From assembly GCA_045542735.1 (NCBI GenBank), contig JAZQLQ010000015.1:62001-126000 (forward strand): a stretch of DNA of 64,000 bases. The letters run 5' to 3'. This document shows, piece by piece, positions 52,408 to 60,957 of the stretch. The notes below the pieces were generated by a model. That model searched no databases and had not been told where the DNA came from. It saw nothing but the letters and a program-made list of their open reading frames with translations. Position numbers and translations under genes: made by a program. The stretch is from UBA2882 sp045542735 (GTDB taxonomy: Bacteria; Bacillota; Clostridia; Lachnospirales; Lachnospiraceae). Positions within the stretch are counted from its first letter, which is position 1, and every line of letters starts with the position of its first letter.

Positions 52408-53112
52408 ATGAACAAAGAAAATGTGACGTTGACAATTGTCATTCCCTGTTTTAATGAGAGGGAAAACATTATTAAAATATTGGACAAGGTGGATCAGGCA
52501 GAGGTTGCCAATAAGGAGATCATCGTGGTAGATGATATGTCTACTGATGGTACCAGAGAGATTTTGGAAGAAAAAGTAAAACCCCGTGTATCCAAGATTG
52601 TATACCACGAAGTAAATGGTGGTAAAGGAGCTGCCTTAAAAACAGGATTTGCCCATGCTACCGGTGATATTGTGATTATTCAGGATGCGGATATGGAGTA
52701 TGATCCTCTGGAGTATCCCCGTGTCATTGAGCCCATTATCAATGGAGAAGCAGATGTGGTCTATGGTTCCCGTTTCTTAAACAGCAAGGCAAAGGGATAT
52801 CTGGCAAACCGCATGGCCAATAAGTTTTTGACATGGTTATCCAATATTTTTACAGGCTTGAAACTGACCGATATGGAGACCTGTTACAAGGCTTTTAAAC
52901 GTGAGATTATCCAGTCTGTGGATATTCACGAAAAACGTTTTGGCTTTGAGCCTGAGATTACGGCCAAGATTGCAGATATGAAGGTGGATGGCAGCAAGCT
53001 TCGTATTAAAGAAGTGCCGATTTCCTATTATCCCCGTACCAATGAAGAGGGTAAGAAAATTGGATTTAAGGATGGCGTGAGAGCTATCATCTGTATTTTT
53101 AAATATCATTAA
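52408..53112 (+). CDS. GT2 polyprenyl-phosphate sugar synthase (soluble DPM1-like)
   Basis: 234 residues comprising only a GT2 catalytic domain: IVIPCFNERENIIKILDK, VVDDMSTDGTREIL, IIQDADMEYDPLEYP (acidic metal motif), VVYGSRFLNS, ETCYKAFKREII and FGFEPEITAKI. These are typical of DPM1-type synthases that make polyprenyl-phosphate mannose or glucose. It has no membrane helices, unlike the 3270 gene. It ends the operon begun at 48754; a bidirectional terminator follows. Confidence 0.88.
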   Translation: MNKENVTLTIVIPCFNERENIIKILDKVDQAEVANKEIIVVDDMSTDGTREILEEKVKPRVSKIVYHEVNGGKGAALKTGFAHATGDIVIIQDADMEYDPLEYPRVIEPIINGEADVVYGSRFLNSKAKGYLANRMANKFLTWLSNIFTGLKLTDMETCYKAFKREIIQSVDIHEKRFGFEPEITAKIADMKVDGSKLRIKEVPISYYPRTNEEGKKIGFKDGVRAIICIFKYH

Positions 53113-53124
53113 TAAGCAATATAA

Positions 53125-53180
53125 AACCGGACAATCATGACTGAAATATGGATTCCTTCGTAGATGTCCGGTTATTTTTA
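53125..53180. terminator. bidirectional terminator between convergent genes
   Basis: AACCGGACA (53125-53133) and TGTCCGGTT (53165-53173) form a nine-pair stem with a 31-base loop. ATTTTTAT follows on the plus strand, and the T-rich complement of ATAAAA lies on the minus side. It lies between the GT2 gene and the convergent kinase fusion. Confidence 0.6.
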
Positions 53181-53187
53181 TGTTTTA

Positions 53188-55134
53188 TTATAATCCAAAA
53201 TTAGTTACGGTATGCCGATAGGCTTCTGCATTCCCCAAGTCAAAAGATTTGCCCTTTGGTACATAGGCCATCATACCTTTGGCCTTGCACACATAAGCCA
53301 ATGCATCGGTAAGCTCTACTTCGCCTTTTTTACCTACAATATTGTTTTTAATTGCTTCATCCAGACGCTCAAACACATCGGAGGTCAGGATGTAAGAACC
53401 AAATGCTGCAAAGTAGTTTTCAGGGCTTTTGCGGGAAGCTACGCTAAGGAACTCTTTGGCATGAACCGGATCCGGTTTTTCTTCAATATCCGTTAAGCGC
53501 AATACGGTTTCTTCTTTATTTTCCCATGCACCGCTGAAGATGCCATAATGGATGACATCAGCCAAAGGTACGCTGTGGACAGCTATCATGGGTTGTCCGT
53601 ATTTTTCGTATGCGTTAATCAACTGTTTGGTACAAGGCACGTTGGTATCGCTTTGATAAATGGTATCACCAAGTAAAAGCAGTACCGGTTCGTTTCCGGC
53701 AAAATCCATTGCCTGGTAGACAGCATGGCCAAAGCCTTTTTGCTCTTCCTGGTATACAAAGCGGAGTTTCTTGCCGATTTTCATGATTTTATCTTCATAG
53801 GCTTTCATCTGATTGGAAAGCTTGCTGTAATGCTCTTCGGATAATGGTTTGAAGAAAAAGTCTTCGTAATAGGATTTTTCTTCGGTATTTAAAATCAGAC
53901 AGATTTCTTCGATTTCGATACGGTCCAATTCTTCCAGTAATACTAAGATGGCGGGTTTTACCAAGCCGTCTGCATCGATAACGGGACAGAACTCCTTTTT
54001 GACACCCCGTGTCTCGGGATAGAGTCTGGTGCCAAAGCCGGCGACGGGGATAATTGCCTTACGTACCGCATTGCTGGGCTTTAAGGTTAAGGAGTAAGCG
54101 GTCATGCTGCGTTCATTTTGCAGATAGTCTATAAGGGCGGCTTGTGTATCGGCATCCTTTGCAAGGAATTGTACCGTACCATCGCCCTGGGAGCCAACAC
54201 CCTTTGCACCGTAAGTAAGTTCTTTGACTTTTGCATCATTCAAAACAGAATGAAGTACCGGTGCGGTCAGCTCTTCGGGACACATAGGAGCAATCTTTTG
54301 ATCGAATAATTCTTGGGCCTCAATCATCAGAGCGCCAAGCTCCGGAGCGTCACCTTCTTCAATATATGCCATAGCTCTTTCTGTAATTTTCTGATTATCG
54401 CTACCGAGAGCCTCGTGGAGTGTTCTCTCTGCATCGCTATGCGGAAAGGGGTAAGCACGGTTTAAATCAGCCAGGATTTTGACGGTATCCTTACCAGCCA
54501 TCAAATCAGCAAACACATAATGCAAAGGCTTACCGACCTTGATGCGGTCTACGTCCAACTCGTTGGCATCAAAAGTCATGGCAACGGGATTAACACCGAA
54601 GGCGCATGCTTGATCCAGTCTACCGCAACGGGACGGTGTACGCTGTTCACCCCAATATGCCATATTCATAATTCCCAATGTATTTAAATGGAGATTGTAC
54701 AATTGATTAAAAGCTTTTGCCACCATGACACAAATGGCAGCAGAAGAAGATAATCCGCTTTTCATAGGAAGGGTCATGGCAGTAATCTCTAAGTGCATGC
54801 CGCCTACGTGATACCATTCACACATATAGGATGCTACACCTGCTACATAGGAAAAGAAACCGCCGTCTTTTGCGGTGTCACGGAGTTTGTTCATATCCAT
54901 TTCACAGGAAAAAGAAGCTCCTTCGTATTCGGGAAGGGAACTGGTGATATAAAAACGATCAGCTTTTTTAGCAATACCGTAAATGCCCTGTTCTACACCG
55001 GTGACAATGGCGCGGCCGGGTACGATATCAGCGTTCATATTTTTATTCAGTCCTGCCCAGTCGCTGTGTTCGCCAAAGAGGCATAAACGACCGGGGACAA
55101 AAAGTTCAATAGTTTCATTTTCTGTCTGACGCAT
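53188..55134 (-). CDS. bifunctional GHMP sugar kinase / sugar-1-phosphate nucleotidyltransferase
   Basis: 648 residues on the minus strand. Residues ~1-345 are a GHMP kinase (VPGRLCLFGEHSDWAG at the N-terminus, LPMKSGLSSSAAICVMVA as the phosphate loop, GAKGVGSQGDGTVQFL near the end). Residues ~357-648 are a GalU/RfbA-like nucleotidyltransferase (KAIIPVAGFGTRLYPETRGVKKEFCPVID, LLLLGDTIYQSD, FGSYILTSDVF). The order kinase-then-transferase would phosphorylate a free sugar at C1 and then activate it in one protein, a salvage route for a nucleotide sugar. The sugar is not identifiable; galactose or fucose-like sugars are options. Confidence 0.88.
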   Translation of the reverse strand: MRQTENETIELFVPGRLCLFGEHSDWAGLNKNMNADIVPGRAIVTGVEQGIYGIAKKADRFYITSSLPEYEGASFSCEMDMNKLRDTAKDGGFFSYVAGVASYMCEWYHVGGMHLEITAMTLPMKSGLSSSAAICVMVAKAFNQLYNLHLNTLGIMNMAYWGEQRTPSRCGRLDQACAFGVNPVAMTFDANELDVDRIKVGKPLHYVFADLMAGKDTVKILADLNRAYPFPHSDAERTLHEALGSDNQKITERAMAYIEEGDAPELGALMIEAQELFDQKIAPMCPEELTAPVLHSVLNDAKVKELTYGAKGVGSQGDGTVQFLAKDADTQAALIDYLQNERSMTAYSLTLKPSNAVRKAIIPVAGFGTRLYPETRGVKKEFCPVIDADGLVKPAILVLLEELDRIEIEEICLILNTEEKSYYEDFFFKPLSEEHYSKLSNQMKAYEDKIMKIGKKLRFVYQEEQKGFGHAVYQAMDFAGNEPVLLLLGDTIYQSDTNVPCTKQLINAYEKYGQPMIAVHSVPLADVIHYGIFSGAWENKEETVLRLTDIEEKPDPVHAKEFLSVASRKSPENYFAAFGSYILTSDVFERLDEAIKNNIVGKKGEVELTDALAYVCKAKGMMAYVPKGKSFDLGNAEAYRHTVTNFGL

Positions 55135-55167
55135 AAGAATCTCCTTTTGCCAAAATATGTATTTATT

Positions 55168-55344
55168 TTAACAGTTTCCGCGCCCCTTGACAATCCTGCG
55201 TCGTTCCTCCGGTGATATTTCCGTATATTGTAAAAAAGAAATGGGAAGTTCGGTTAAGTGGCTGTTGCATTTGGGACAAGCTTTCTTGTGACCGTTTAAG
55301 ATATGTGTCTTGTCGCAAAAGGCACAATAATGTATATATAGCAT
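55168..55344 (-). CDS. small zinc-ribbon protein
   Basis: 58 residues on the minus strand: YCAFCDKTHILNG and KKACPKCNSHL form a four-cysteine zinc ribbon (two CxxC). The rest is short and basic. I use ATG 55344, with AGGAAGG seven bases before it; the frame opens at 55425 but has no ribosome site there. It sits immediately upstream of, and in the same direction as, the kinase fusion. Function unknown. Confidence 0.6.
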   Translation of the reverse strand: MLYIHYCAFCDKTHILNGHKKACPKCNSHLTELPISFLQYTEISPEERRRIVKGRGNC

Positions 55345-55549
55345 GGTTTTACCTTCCTGTGTTTGTGGTGTGTTGGTACAAAGCACTGCAAGGAAAATTC
55401 TCACATATTTGTAAAAAAAGGTCAATAAATCTACGGTTGGAACAGAACCAAAAATGTCGACAAAAATTTTGCGTGCAATTTTGCCATAAATAGGGTAAAA
55501 TAAAAAGAGCGTCTTAAAATATTAATGATATTCAGGAGGATATGAGAAT

Positions 55550-56629
55550 ATGAGAACTTATTTAGTGACGGGAGGAGCCGGCTTTATCGGATCCAATTAT
55601 ATTCACTATATGTTTAAAAAGTATGATAATGAGATTCGCATCATTAATGTGGATGCATTGACATATGCCGGCAACCTTGAGAACTTAAAAGGTGTGGAAG
55701 ATAGAGAAAATTATACCTTTGTAAAGGCAGATATCTGTGACAAAGATGCCATTGCAAAGATTTTTGCAGAAAATGATATTGACCGTGTGGTTCATTTTGC
55801 GGCAGAGAGTCATGTAGACCGTAGTATCCGCAATCCCGAGGTGTTTGTACAGACCAACGTACTGGGTACTGCAGTGATGTTAAACTGTGCCAAAGCGGCT
55901 TGGGAGCTTCCGGATGGTACATTTAAAGAAGGCAAGAAATTCCTTCATGTATCTACCGATGAAGTATACGGCTCCTTGGATGAAGAGGGTGGTTACTTCT
56001 ATGAGACAACCCCTTACGATCCTCACAGCCCTTACTCCGCATCCAAAGCAAGTTCGGACATGCTGGTAAAAGCGTACATGGATACTTATAAGTTCCCTGC
56101 TAATATTACCAACTGTTCCAACAACTACGGACCTTACCAGTTCCCGGAGAAGTTGATTCCTCTTATTATCAACAATGCATTGCAGGGCAAGAAACTTCCC
56201 GTATACGGCGATGGCAAAAATGTCCGTGACTGGTTGTTTGTAGAGGATCATGCCAAAGCCATTGATATGGTACAGGAACAGGGCAAGTTGTTTGAGACCT
56301 ACAACGTAGGCGGACATAATGAAAAACAGAATATCGAGATTATCAACATCATCATTGAGACATTACAAGAGATGCTTCCCGATGGTGATCCGAGAAAAGC
56401 ACTTGTCAGCAAGGACTTAATCACATATGTGGAGGACCGCAAAGGCCACGACCGCAGATATGCCATTGCACCTGACAAGATCAAGGCTGAGATTGGTTGG
56501 GAGCCCGAGACTATGTTTAAAGAAGGTATCAGAAAGACCATCCAGTGGTTCTTTGAGAACGAAGAATGGATGAAAAATGTCACCAGTGGCGATTATCAGA
56601 AATACTACGATGACATGTACAACAAATAA
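55550..56629 (+). CDS. rfbB: dTDP-glucose 4,6-dehydratase
   Basis: 359-residue extended SDR enzyme that converts dTDP-glucose to dTDP-4-keto-6-deoxyglucose, the second step to dTDP-rhamnose. Seen: NAD motif VTGGAGFIGSNYIHY, HFAAESHVDRSI, HVSTDEVYGSL (catalytic Asp-Glu), the YSASKASSDMLV YxxxK motif and NCSNNYGPYQFPEKLIPL. Start ATG follows AGGAGG. The partner rfbA follows; rfbC and rfbD are not in the window. Consistent with the rhamnosyltransferase-like GT2 proteins. Confidence 0.95.
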   Translation: MRTYLVTGGAGFIGSNYIHYMFKKYDNEIRIINVDALTYAGNLENLKGVEDRENYTFVKADICDKDAIAKIFAENDIDRVVHFAAESHVDRSIRNPEVFVQTNVLGTAVMLNCAKAAWELPDGTFKEGKKFLHVSTDEVYGSLDEEGGYFYETTPYDPHSPYSASKASSDMLVKAYMDTYKFPANITNCSNNYGPYQFPEKLIPLIINNALQGKKLPVYGDGKNVRDWLFVEDHAKAIDMVQEQGKLFETYNVGGHNEKQNIEIINIIIETLQEMLPDGDPRKALVSKDLITYVEDRKGHDRRYAIAPDKIKAEIGWEPETMFKEGIRKTIQWFFENEEWMKNVTSGDYQKYYDDMYNK

Positions 56630-56642
56630 ATAAAAAAGTATA

Positions 56643-56683
56643 AGAAAGAAGGGTTTCGCGCGTATTGCTTAAGCCTTCTTTCT
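56643..56683 (+). terminator. possible hairpin between rfbB and rfbA
   Basis: AGAAAGAAGG (56643-56652) and CCTTCTTTCT (56674-56683) pair over ten bases with a 21-base loop. No T run follows on the plus strand, so it may only reduce or stabilise transcripts rather than terminate them. Confidence 0.35.
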
Positions 56684-56722
56684 GTGCGAATAGAGATTTG
56701 ATAAAAATGGAGGAAAAACACG

Positions 56723-57601
56723 ATGAAAGGTATTATTTTAGCCGGTGGAAGCGGTACAAGACTCTATCCTCTCACCAAGGCAATTTCCAAACAGATTATG
56801 CCGGTTTATGATAAACCGATGATTTATTATCCTTTATCCACATTGATGCTTGCAGGTATCCGTGAGGTGTTAATTATTTCTACACCCAGGGATTTGCCGG
56901 TGTTTGAAGAGTTACTGGGCACAGGTGAACAGCTTGGCATGAAGTTTTCTTATGCCATCCAGGAAGAGCCCAGAGGGTTGGCGGATGCTTTCATTATCGG
57001 TGCGGATTTTATTGGTGATGACAGTGTGGCGTTGGTGCTGGGTGACAATATTTTCTACGGTCAGAGCTTTTCCAAGGTGCTCCGTCAGACAGCAGAGCGC
57101 ATTGAAAATGAAAAGGGTGCAACCATCTTTGGATACTATGTGCGTGATCCAAGAGAATATGGCGTAGTAGAGTTTGACGAAAACGGTAAAGCCCTTTCTA
57201 TCGAGGAAAAACCGGAGAATCCCAAGAGCAATTATGCGGTGCCGGGCTTATATTTCTATGACAATGATGTGGTGGAAATCGCAGCCAATGTCAAACCTTC
57301 TGCGAGAGGTGAGATTGAGATTACCAGCATCAACAATGAGTATTTAAGTAGAGGAACCTTGCAGGTTGAGACCTTGGGTCGTGGCTTTGCTTGGTTAGAC
57401 ACAGGTAACCATGATTCTCTGTTGGATGCAGCAGATTTCGTAGCTGCATTCCAGAAGCGCCAGGGATTGTACATTTCCTGTATTGAAGAGATTGCATACA
57501 AGAGAGGCTTCATCAATAAGGAACAGTTGTTAAAATTGGCTGAGCCTTTGATGAAGACAGATTACGGCAAATACATGGTAGAGGTAGCAAATGGACTCTA
57601 G
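56723..57601 (+). CDS. rfbA: glucose-1-phosphate thymidylyltransferase
   Basis: 292-residue enzyme that makes dTDP-glucose from dTTP and glucose-1-phosphate. Motifs: MKGIILAGGSGTRLYPLTK, KQIMPVYDKPMIYYPLSTL, ADAFIIGADFIGDD, LGDNIFYG, GVVEFDENGKALSIEEKP, and GFAWLDTGNHDSLLDA. These are almost invariant in RmlA. GGAGGAAAAACACG precedes the ATG. The next gene overlaps its last codons by 11 bases. It feeds rfbB just upstream. Confidence 0.95.
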   Translation: MKGIILAGGSGTRLYPLTKAISKQIMPVYDKPMIYYPLSTLMLAGIREVLIISTPRDLPVFEELLGTGEQLGMKFSYAIQEEPRGLADAFIIGADFIGDDSVALVLGDNIFYGQSFSKVLRQTAERIENEKGATIFGYYVRDPREYGVVEFDENGKALSIEEKPENPKSNYAVPGLYFYDNDVVEIAANVKPSARGEIEITSINNEYLSRGTLQVETLGRGFAWLDTGNHDSLLDAADFVAAFQKRQGLYISCIEEIAYKRGFINKEQLLKLAEPLMKTDYGKYMVEVANGL

Positions 57602-58871
57602 GCTGAAAAAGCAGGTGATTGCAGCTGCAGTAACTATGGTTGCGGCAGTGGTGGTCATGGTGTTGGTTGCCAATTATATAAAGAATGGTAAAAGATTGAC
57701 TGCAGATTCGCCGGGACAAACAGAGCAATCTGCGGATAATCTCGGACAAGCGGAACCGAATGGTGAAGAAGCACCCTATGGGTTGGATCCCGGCAAGGAT
57801 CCTTATGCCTATTTGGGGGATGATGATTTCTTTGATCCGATTGTGGAGCAGGCTGATCCTGATAAGACCTTATCTTTGCTTGTCAGTTCGGTAGAAAAGG
57901 ATATGCGTGTCAATGTAGTGAATGGCTATGATGAGCTTGTAACAGATCAGGCCTTTGCCGTCCAGGTGGCTCAGATTAACGGAAAGACAGCTACTTATAA
58001 AGATGCAGATAAAGACGGTAGCATTTATATTGCACCGGCAACACCCGGTGACTATGAGATATCCTTAAAGCCGGTGGATGGCTATGTGTTGGCCGAAGAG
58101 GCTGTACCCATCACCGTAAAAGAACAGATTGAGTACACGGTGATTGATGATATATCTTTTATGATCAAAACCGAGGATGAGATTGATGCCAAGGTAGAGG
58201 ATACGGCCATTAACGATGCAGAGCTCAATGCAGACGGTACCGAGAGCAATAAGAGATTGGATGATGAAGATGCTCTCTTTGGCATTGATGTATCCAAGTG
58301 GAATAAAGATATTGACTGGGAGGCTGTGGCAGCATCCGGTGTGGATTTTGCCATTATCCGATGCGGCTATCGCGGCTCCAAGACAGGTGCTTTGGTAGAG
58401 GACCCCTACTTTAGAAAAAACATTGAAGAGGCACAGGAAGCAGGAGTAAAAGTGGGTGTTTATTTCTTTACCCAGGCCACAACGGAAGTAGAAGCAGTTG
58501 AAGAAGCCAGTATGGTACTGGCACTTTGCAAAGGTCAGAAAATGGCACTACCCATCTTTATCGATACAGAAGGTGCAGGCGGAACGGGACGGGCCGATGG
58601 CTTGGATGTGGAGACGCGAACAGTAGTCTGTGAAGCATTTTGCCGCACCATAGAGAATTCCGGCTTTAATGCCGGTGTATACGCCAGCAAAAACTGGTAT
58701 GAAAACAATCTTGAAACAGAACGACTTGAGGATTATACTATCTGGCTTGCACAATACTCCAGAGAGGCAACCTACGAAGGTGAATACGATCTTTGGCAGT
58801 ATACATCAGCAGGTACGGTTGACGGTATTAATACAAGAGTGGATCTGAATATGTGTTATCAGGATTTTTAA
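57591..58871 (+). CDS. GH25 lysozyme, membrane anchored
   Basis: 426 residues. One hydrophobic helix (~10-28, AAAVTMVAAVVVMVLVANYI) acts as signal anchor; an acidic linker (~35-85) and a beta-rich domain (~90-190) follow. The GH25 domain runs from ~225: FGIDVSKWNKDIDWEAV with the catalytic Asp, VDFAIIRCGYRGS, GVYFFTQA, PIFIDTEG with the catalytic Glu, and YTIWLAQYS near the end. It cleaves the MurNAc-GlcNAc bond of peptidoglycan outside the cell. Start overlaps rfbA by 11 bases. The linkage to glycan genes suggests wall remodelling during polymer attachment. Confidence 0.92.
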   Translation: MDSRLKKQVIAAAVTMVAAVVVMVLVANYIKNGKRLTADSPGQTEQSADNLGQAEPNGEEAPYGLDPGKDPYAYLGDDDFFDPIVEQADPDKTLSLLVSSVEKDMRVNVVNGYDELVTDQAFAVQVAQINGKTATYKDADKDGSIYIAPATPGDYEISLKPVDGYVLAEEAVPITVKEQIEYTVIDDISFMIKTEDEIDAKVEDTAINDAELNADGTESNKRLDDEDALFGIDVSKWNKDIDWEAVAASGVDFAIIRCGYRGSKTGALVEDPYFRKNIEEAQEAGVKVGVYFFTQATTEVEAVEEASMVLALCKGQKMALPIFIDTEGAGGTGRADGLDVETRTVVCEAFCRTIENSGFNAGVYASKNWYENNLETERLEDYTIWLAQYSREATYEGEYDLWQYTSAGTVDGINTRVDLNMCYQDF

Positions 58872-58883
58872 AGGATGTCAGAT

Positions 58884-60929
58884 ATGGAAAACAATGAAAA
58901 TCTTTTGGAATATTATAAAGAAGCATATGAGAGGGAAAAAAGACGCAATGCGGAGTTGACCAATGAGTTAGCTGATGCTATCGCGAAGTATACAGAGGTT
59001 TCCGATAACTTAAAGAGGATTAAAGGCAATCCTCTCTGGAAATTGTCTACACCACTTCGCAAAGTGATGCATTTCTTTATCCGTAATTATCAGCGCTTGA
59101 TGGCTCACGGCAATCCCAGAGGCATTGCCCAGAAACTCAAATCCAAATGGATTGAAAAGCGTGCCATGAAGCAGCATGGAAAGCAGAGTTTTCCGGATGC
59201 CAAGAGACGTAGGGAAGAGGAAACTACTAAGTTTGATAAAGATATTACCATCAGTATCTTGGTGCCTTTATACAATACCCCCAAAAAGTTTTTGACGGAG
59301 ATGATAGATTCTGTTTTGGCACAAACCTATCACAAATGGGAGTTGTGTTTGGCAGATGGGTCCGACGATGCCCATGCTTATGTAGGTAAGATGTGTGAGG
59401 AATATGCCGCTATGGACAGCCGTGTGCGCTATCAGAAATTAGCGTCCAACGAAGGTATTTCCGGCAATACCAACGAATGCTACAAGATGGCAACGGGACA
59501 GTACATCGGTTTGTTTGATCACGATGATATTTTACATCCCAGTGTATTGTTTGAGTATATGAAGGTGATTTGCGAGCAGGATGCAGATTATATTTACTGC
59601 GATGAGGCTACCTTCAAAAACGGCAATATTGAAAATATGATTACTTTGCATTTTAAGCCGGATTTTGCCATTGATAACTTAAGAGCAAACAATTATATTT
59701 GTCACTTTAGTGTATTCTCCAGAGAATTGTTGGAGGGTACTGAGTTGTTCCGTACCAAGTTTGACGGTAGTCAGGATCACGACATGATTTTGCGTCTGAC
59801 TTCGGCAGCAAAGAAGGTAGTGCATGTACCCAAACTCCTATATTATTGGCGTTCCCATAAGGGAAGTGTGGCTTCCGACATCAGTGCTAAGACTTATGCC
59901 ATTGAAGCGGCAAGAGGAGCGGTTGCAGATCATTTGCGTACATGTGGATATGAGAATTTCAAGATTGAAAGTACGAGAGCCTTTGAGACTATTTTCCGCA
60001 TCCGCTATGAAGTAAAGGAACAGCCTTTGGTCAGCATTTTGATTCCAAACAAGGATCATTTGCATGATTTGAAGCGTTGTATCGATTCTATTATTGATAA
60101 GACCACTTATGAAAACTATGAAATCATAGTCATTGAAAATAATTCTGTGACGGATGAGATATTTGCTTATTACGAAGAAATTGAGAAGCATCCCCGCATT
60201 CGCGTGGTGAAATATGAAGAGGGAGAATTTAATTATTCCCGTATCAACAACTTTGGAGCACGGTTCGCAAATGGTGAATATTTACTCTTGTTAAATAACG
60301 ATACACAGGTTATCACTGTGAACTGGATGGAAGAAATGATGATGTACGGCCTCCGTGAGGATGTAGGTGTTGTTGGTGCAAAATTGTACTATGAGAATAA
60401 GACCATCCAGCATGCGGGTATTGCTCTTGGATTGGGCATGCATCGCACAGCAGGACATACCCACCACAAAGTGGCATGGGAAAATGTGGGATATATGGGC
60501 AAGTTGTGTTATGCGCAGGATGTGTCTGCGGTTACCGGAGCTTGTATGTTGGTAAAAAAAGCCCTCTATGATGAACTGGAAGGCTTAAGCGAAGAGTTTG
60601 CGGTTGCTTTAAATGATGTGGATTTCTGCTTGCGCGTCAGGGAAAAAGGTTTGCTTGTGGTATTTACTCCTTTTGCAGAGCTTTTCCATTTTGAGTCCAT
60701 ATCCAGAGGATCTGATTTGAAATTGTCCAAACGTGAAAAAGCAAAATTGGCAAAAGCAGGCGTGGCAAATAACGACGACAATAGCAACCGCTATAACAGA
60801 GAGTCTGCATTATTCCGCAACAAATGGAAACAGATATTGGAAGAGGGAGATCCTTACTATAATGTGAACTTCTCTCTTGACCGGAGTGATTATTCCCTGA
60901 AGTTGCACAAGAAACATGCGGCAGAATAA
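58884..60929 (+). CDS. two-domain GT2 rhamnosyltransferase-like protein
   Basis: About 681 residues. A coiled coil (~10-45, YEREKRRNAELTNELADAI) leads to the NPLWKLSTPLRK motif common in rhamnan-type transferases. GT2 domain 1 (~120-370) is intact, with ISILVPLYNTPKKFL and FDHDDILHPS. GT2 domain 2 (~380-650) has PLVSILIPNKDHLHDLKR, LLNNDTQVI and NDVDFCLRVREKGL. It is closely similar to the 106 gene in domain 2 but keeps a working-looking domain 1. Start ATG 58884 has AAGGATGT seven bases before it; ATG 58875 is the alternative. Probably adds rhamnose, given rfbA/rfbB upstream. Confidence 0.88.
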   Translation: MENNENLLEYYKEAYEREKRRNAELTNELADAIAKYTEVSDNLKRIKGNPLWKLSTPLRKVMHFFIRNYQRLMAHGNPRGIAQKLKSKWIEKRAMKQHGKQSFPDAKRRREEETTKFDKDITISILVPLYNTPKKFLTEMIDSVLAQTYHKWELCLADGSDDAHAYVGKMCEEYAAMDSRVRYQKLASNEGISGNTNECYKMATGQYIGLFDHDDILHPSVLFEYMKVICEQDADYIYCDEATFKNGNIENMITLHFKPDFAIDNLRANNYICHFSVFSRELLEGTELFRTKFDGSQDHDMILRLTSAAKKVVHVPKLLYYWRSHKGSVASDISAKTYAIEAARGAVADHLRTCGYENFKIESTRAFETIFRIRYEVKEQPLVSILIPNKDHLHDLKRCIDSIIDKTTYENYEIIVIENNSVTDEIFAYYEEIEKHPRIRVVKYEEGEFNYSRINNFGARFANGEYLLLLNNDTQVITVNWMEEMMMYGLREDVGVVGAKLYYENKTIQHAGIALGLGMHRTAGHTHHKVAWENVGYMGKLCYAQDVSAVTGACMLVKKALYDELEGLSEEFAVALNDVDFCLRVREKGLLVVFTPFAELFHFESISRGSDLKLSKREKAKLAKAGVANNDDNSNRYNRESALFRNKWKQILEEGDPYYNVNFSLDRSDYSLKLHKKHAAE

Positions 60930-60957
60930 ATCGGGGTATGAAATGAGGTTAGATGAC

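Noticed and set aside
55455..55462. TGTCGACA upstream of rfbB considered as a fourth Spo0A element
   Set aside because: It lacks the last A of TGTCGAA, the internal TGTC and the 28-base spacing; it may be a chance palindrome.
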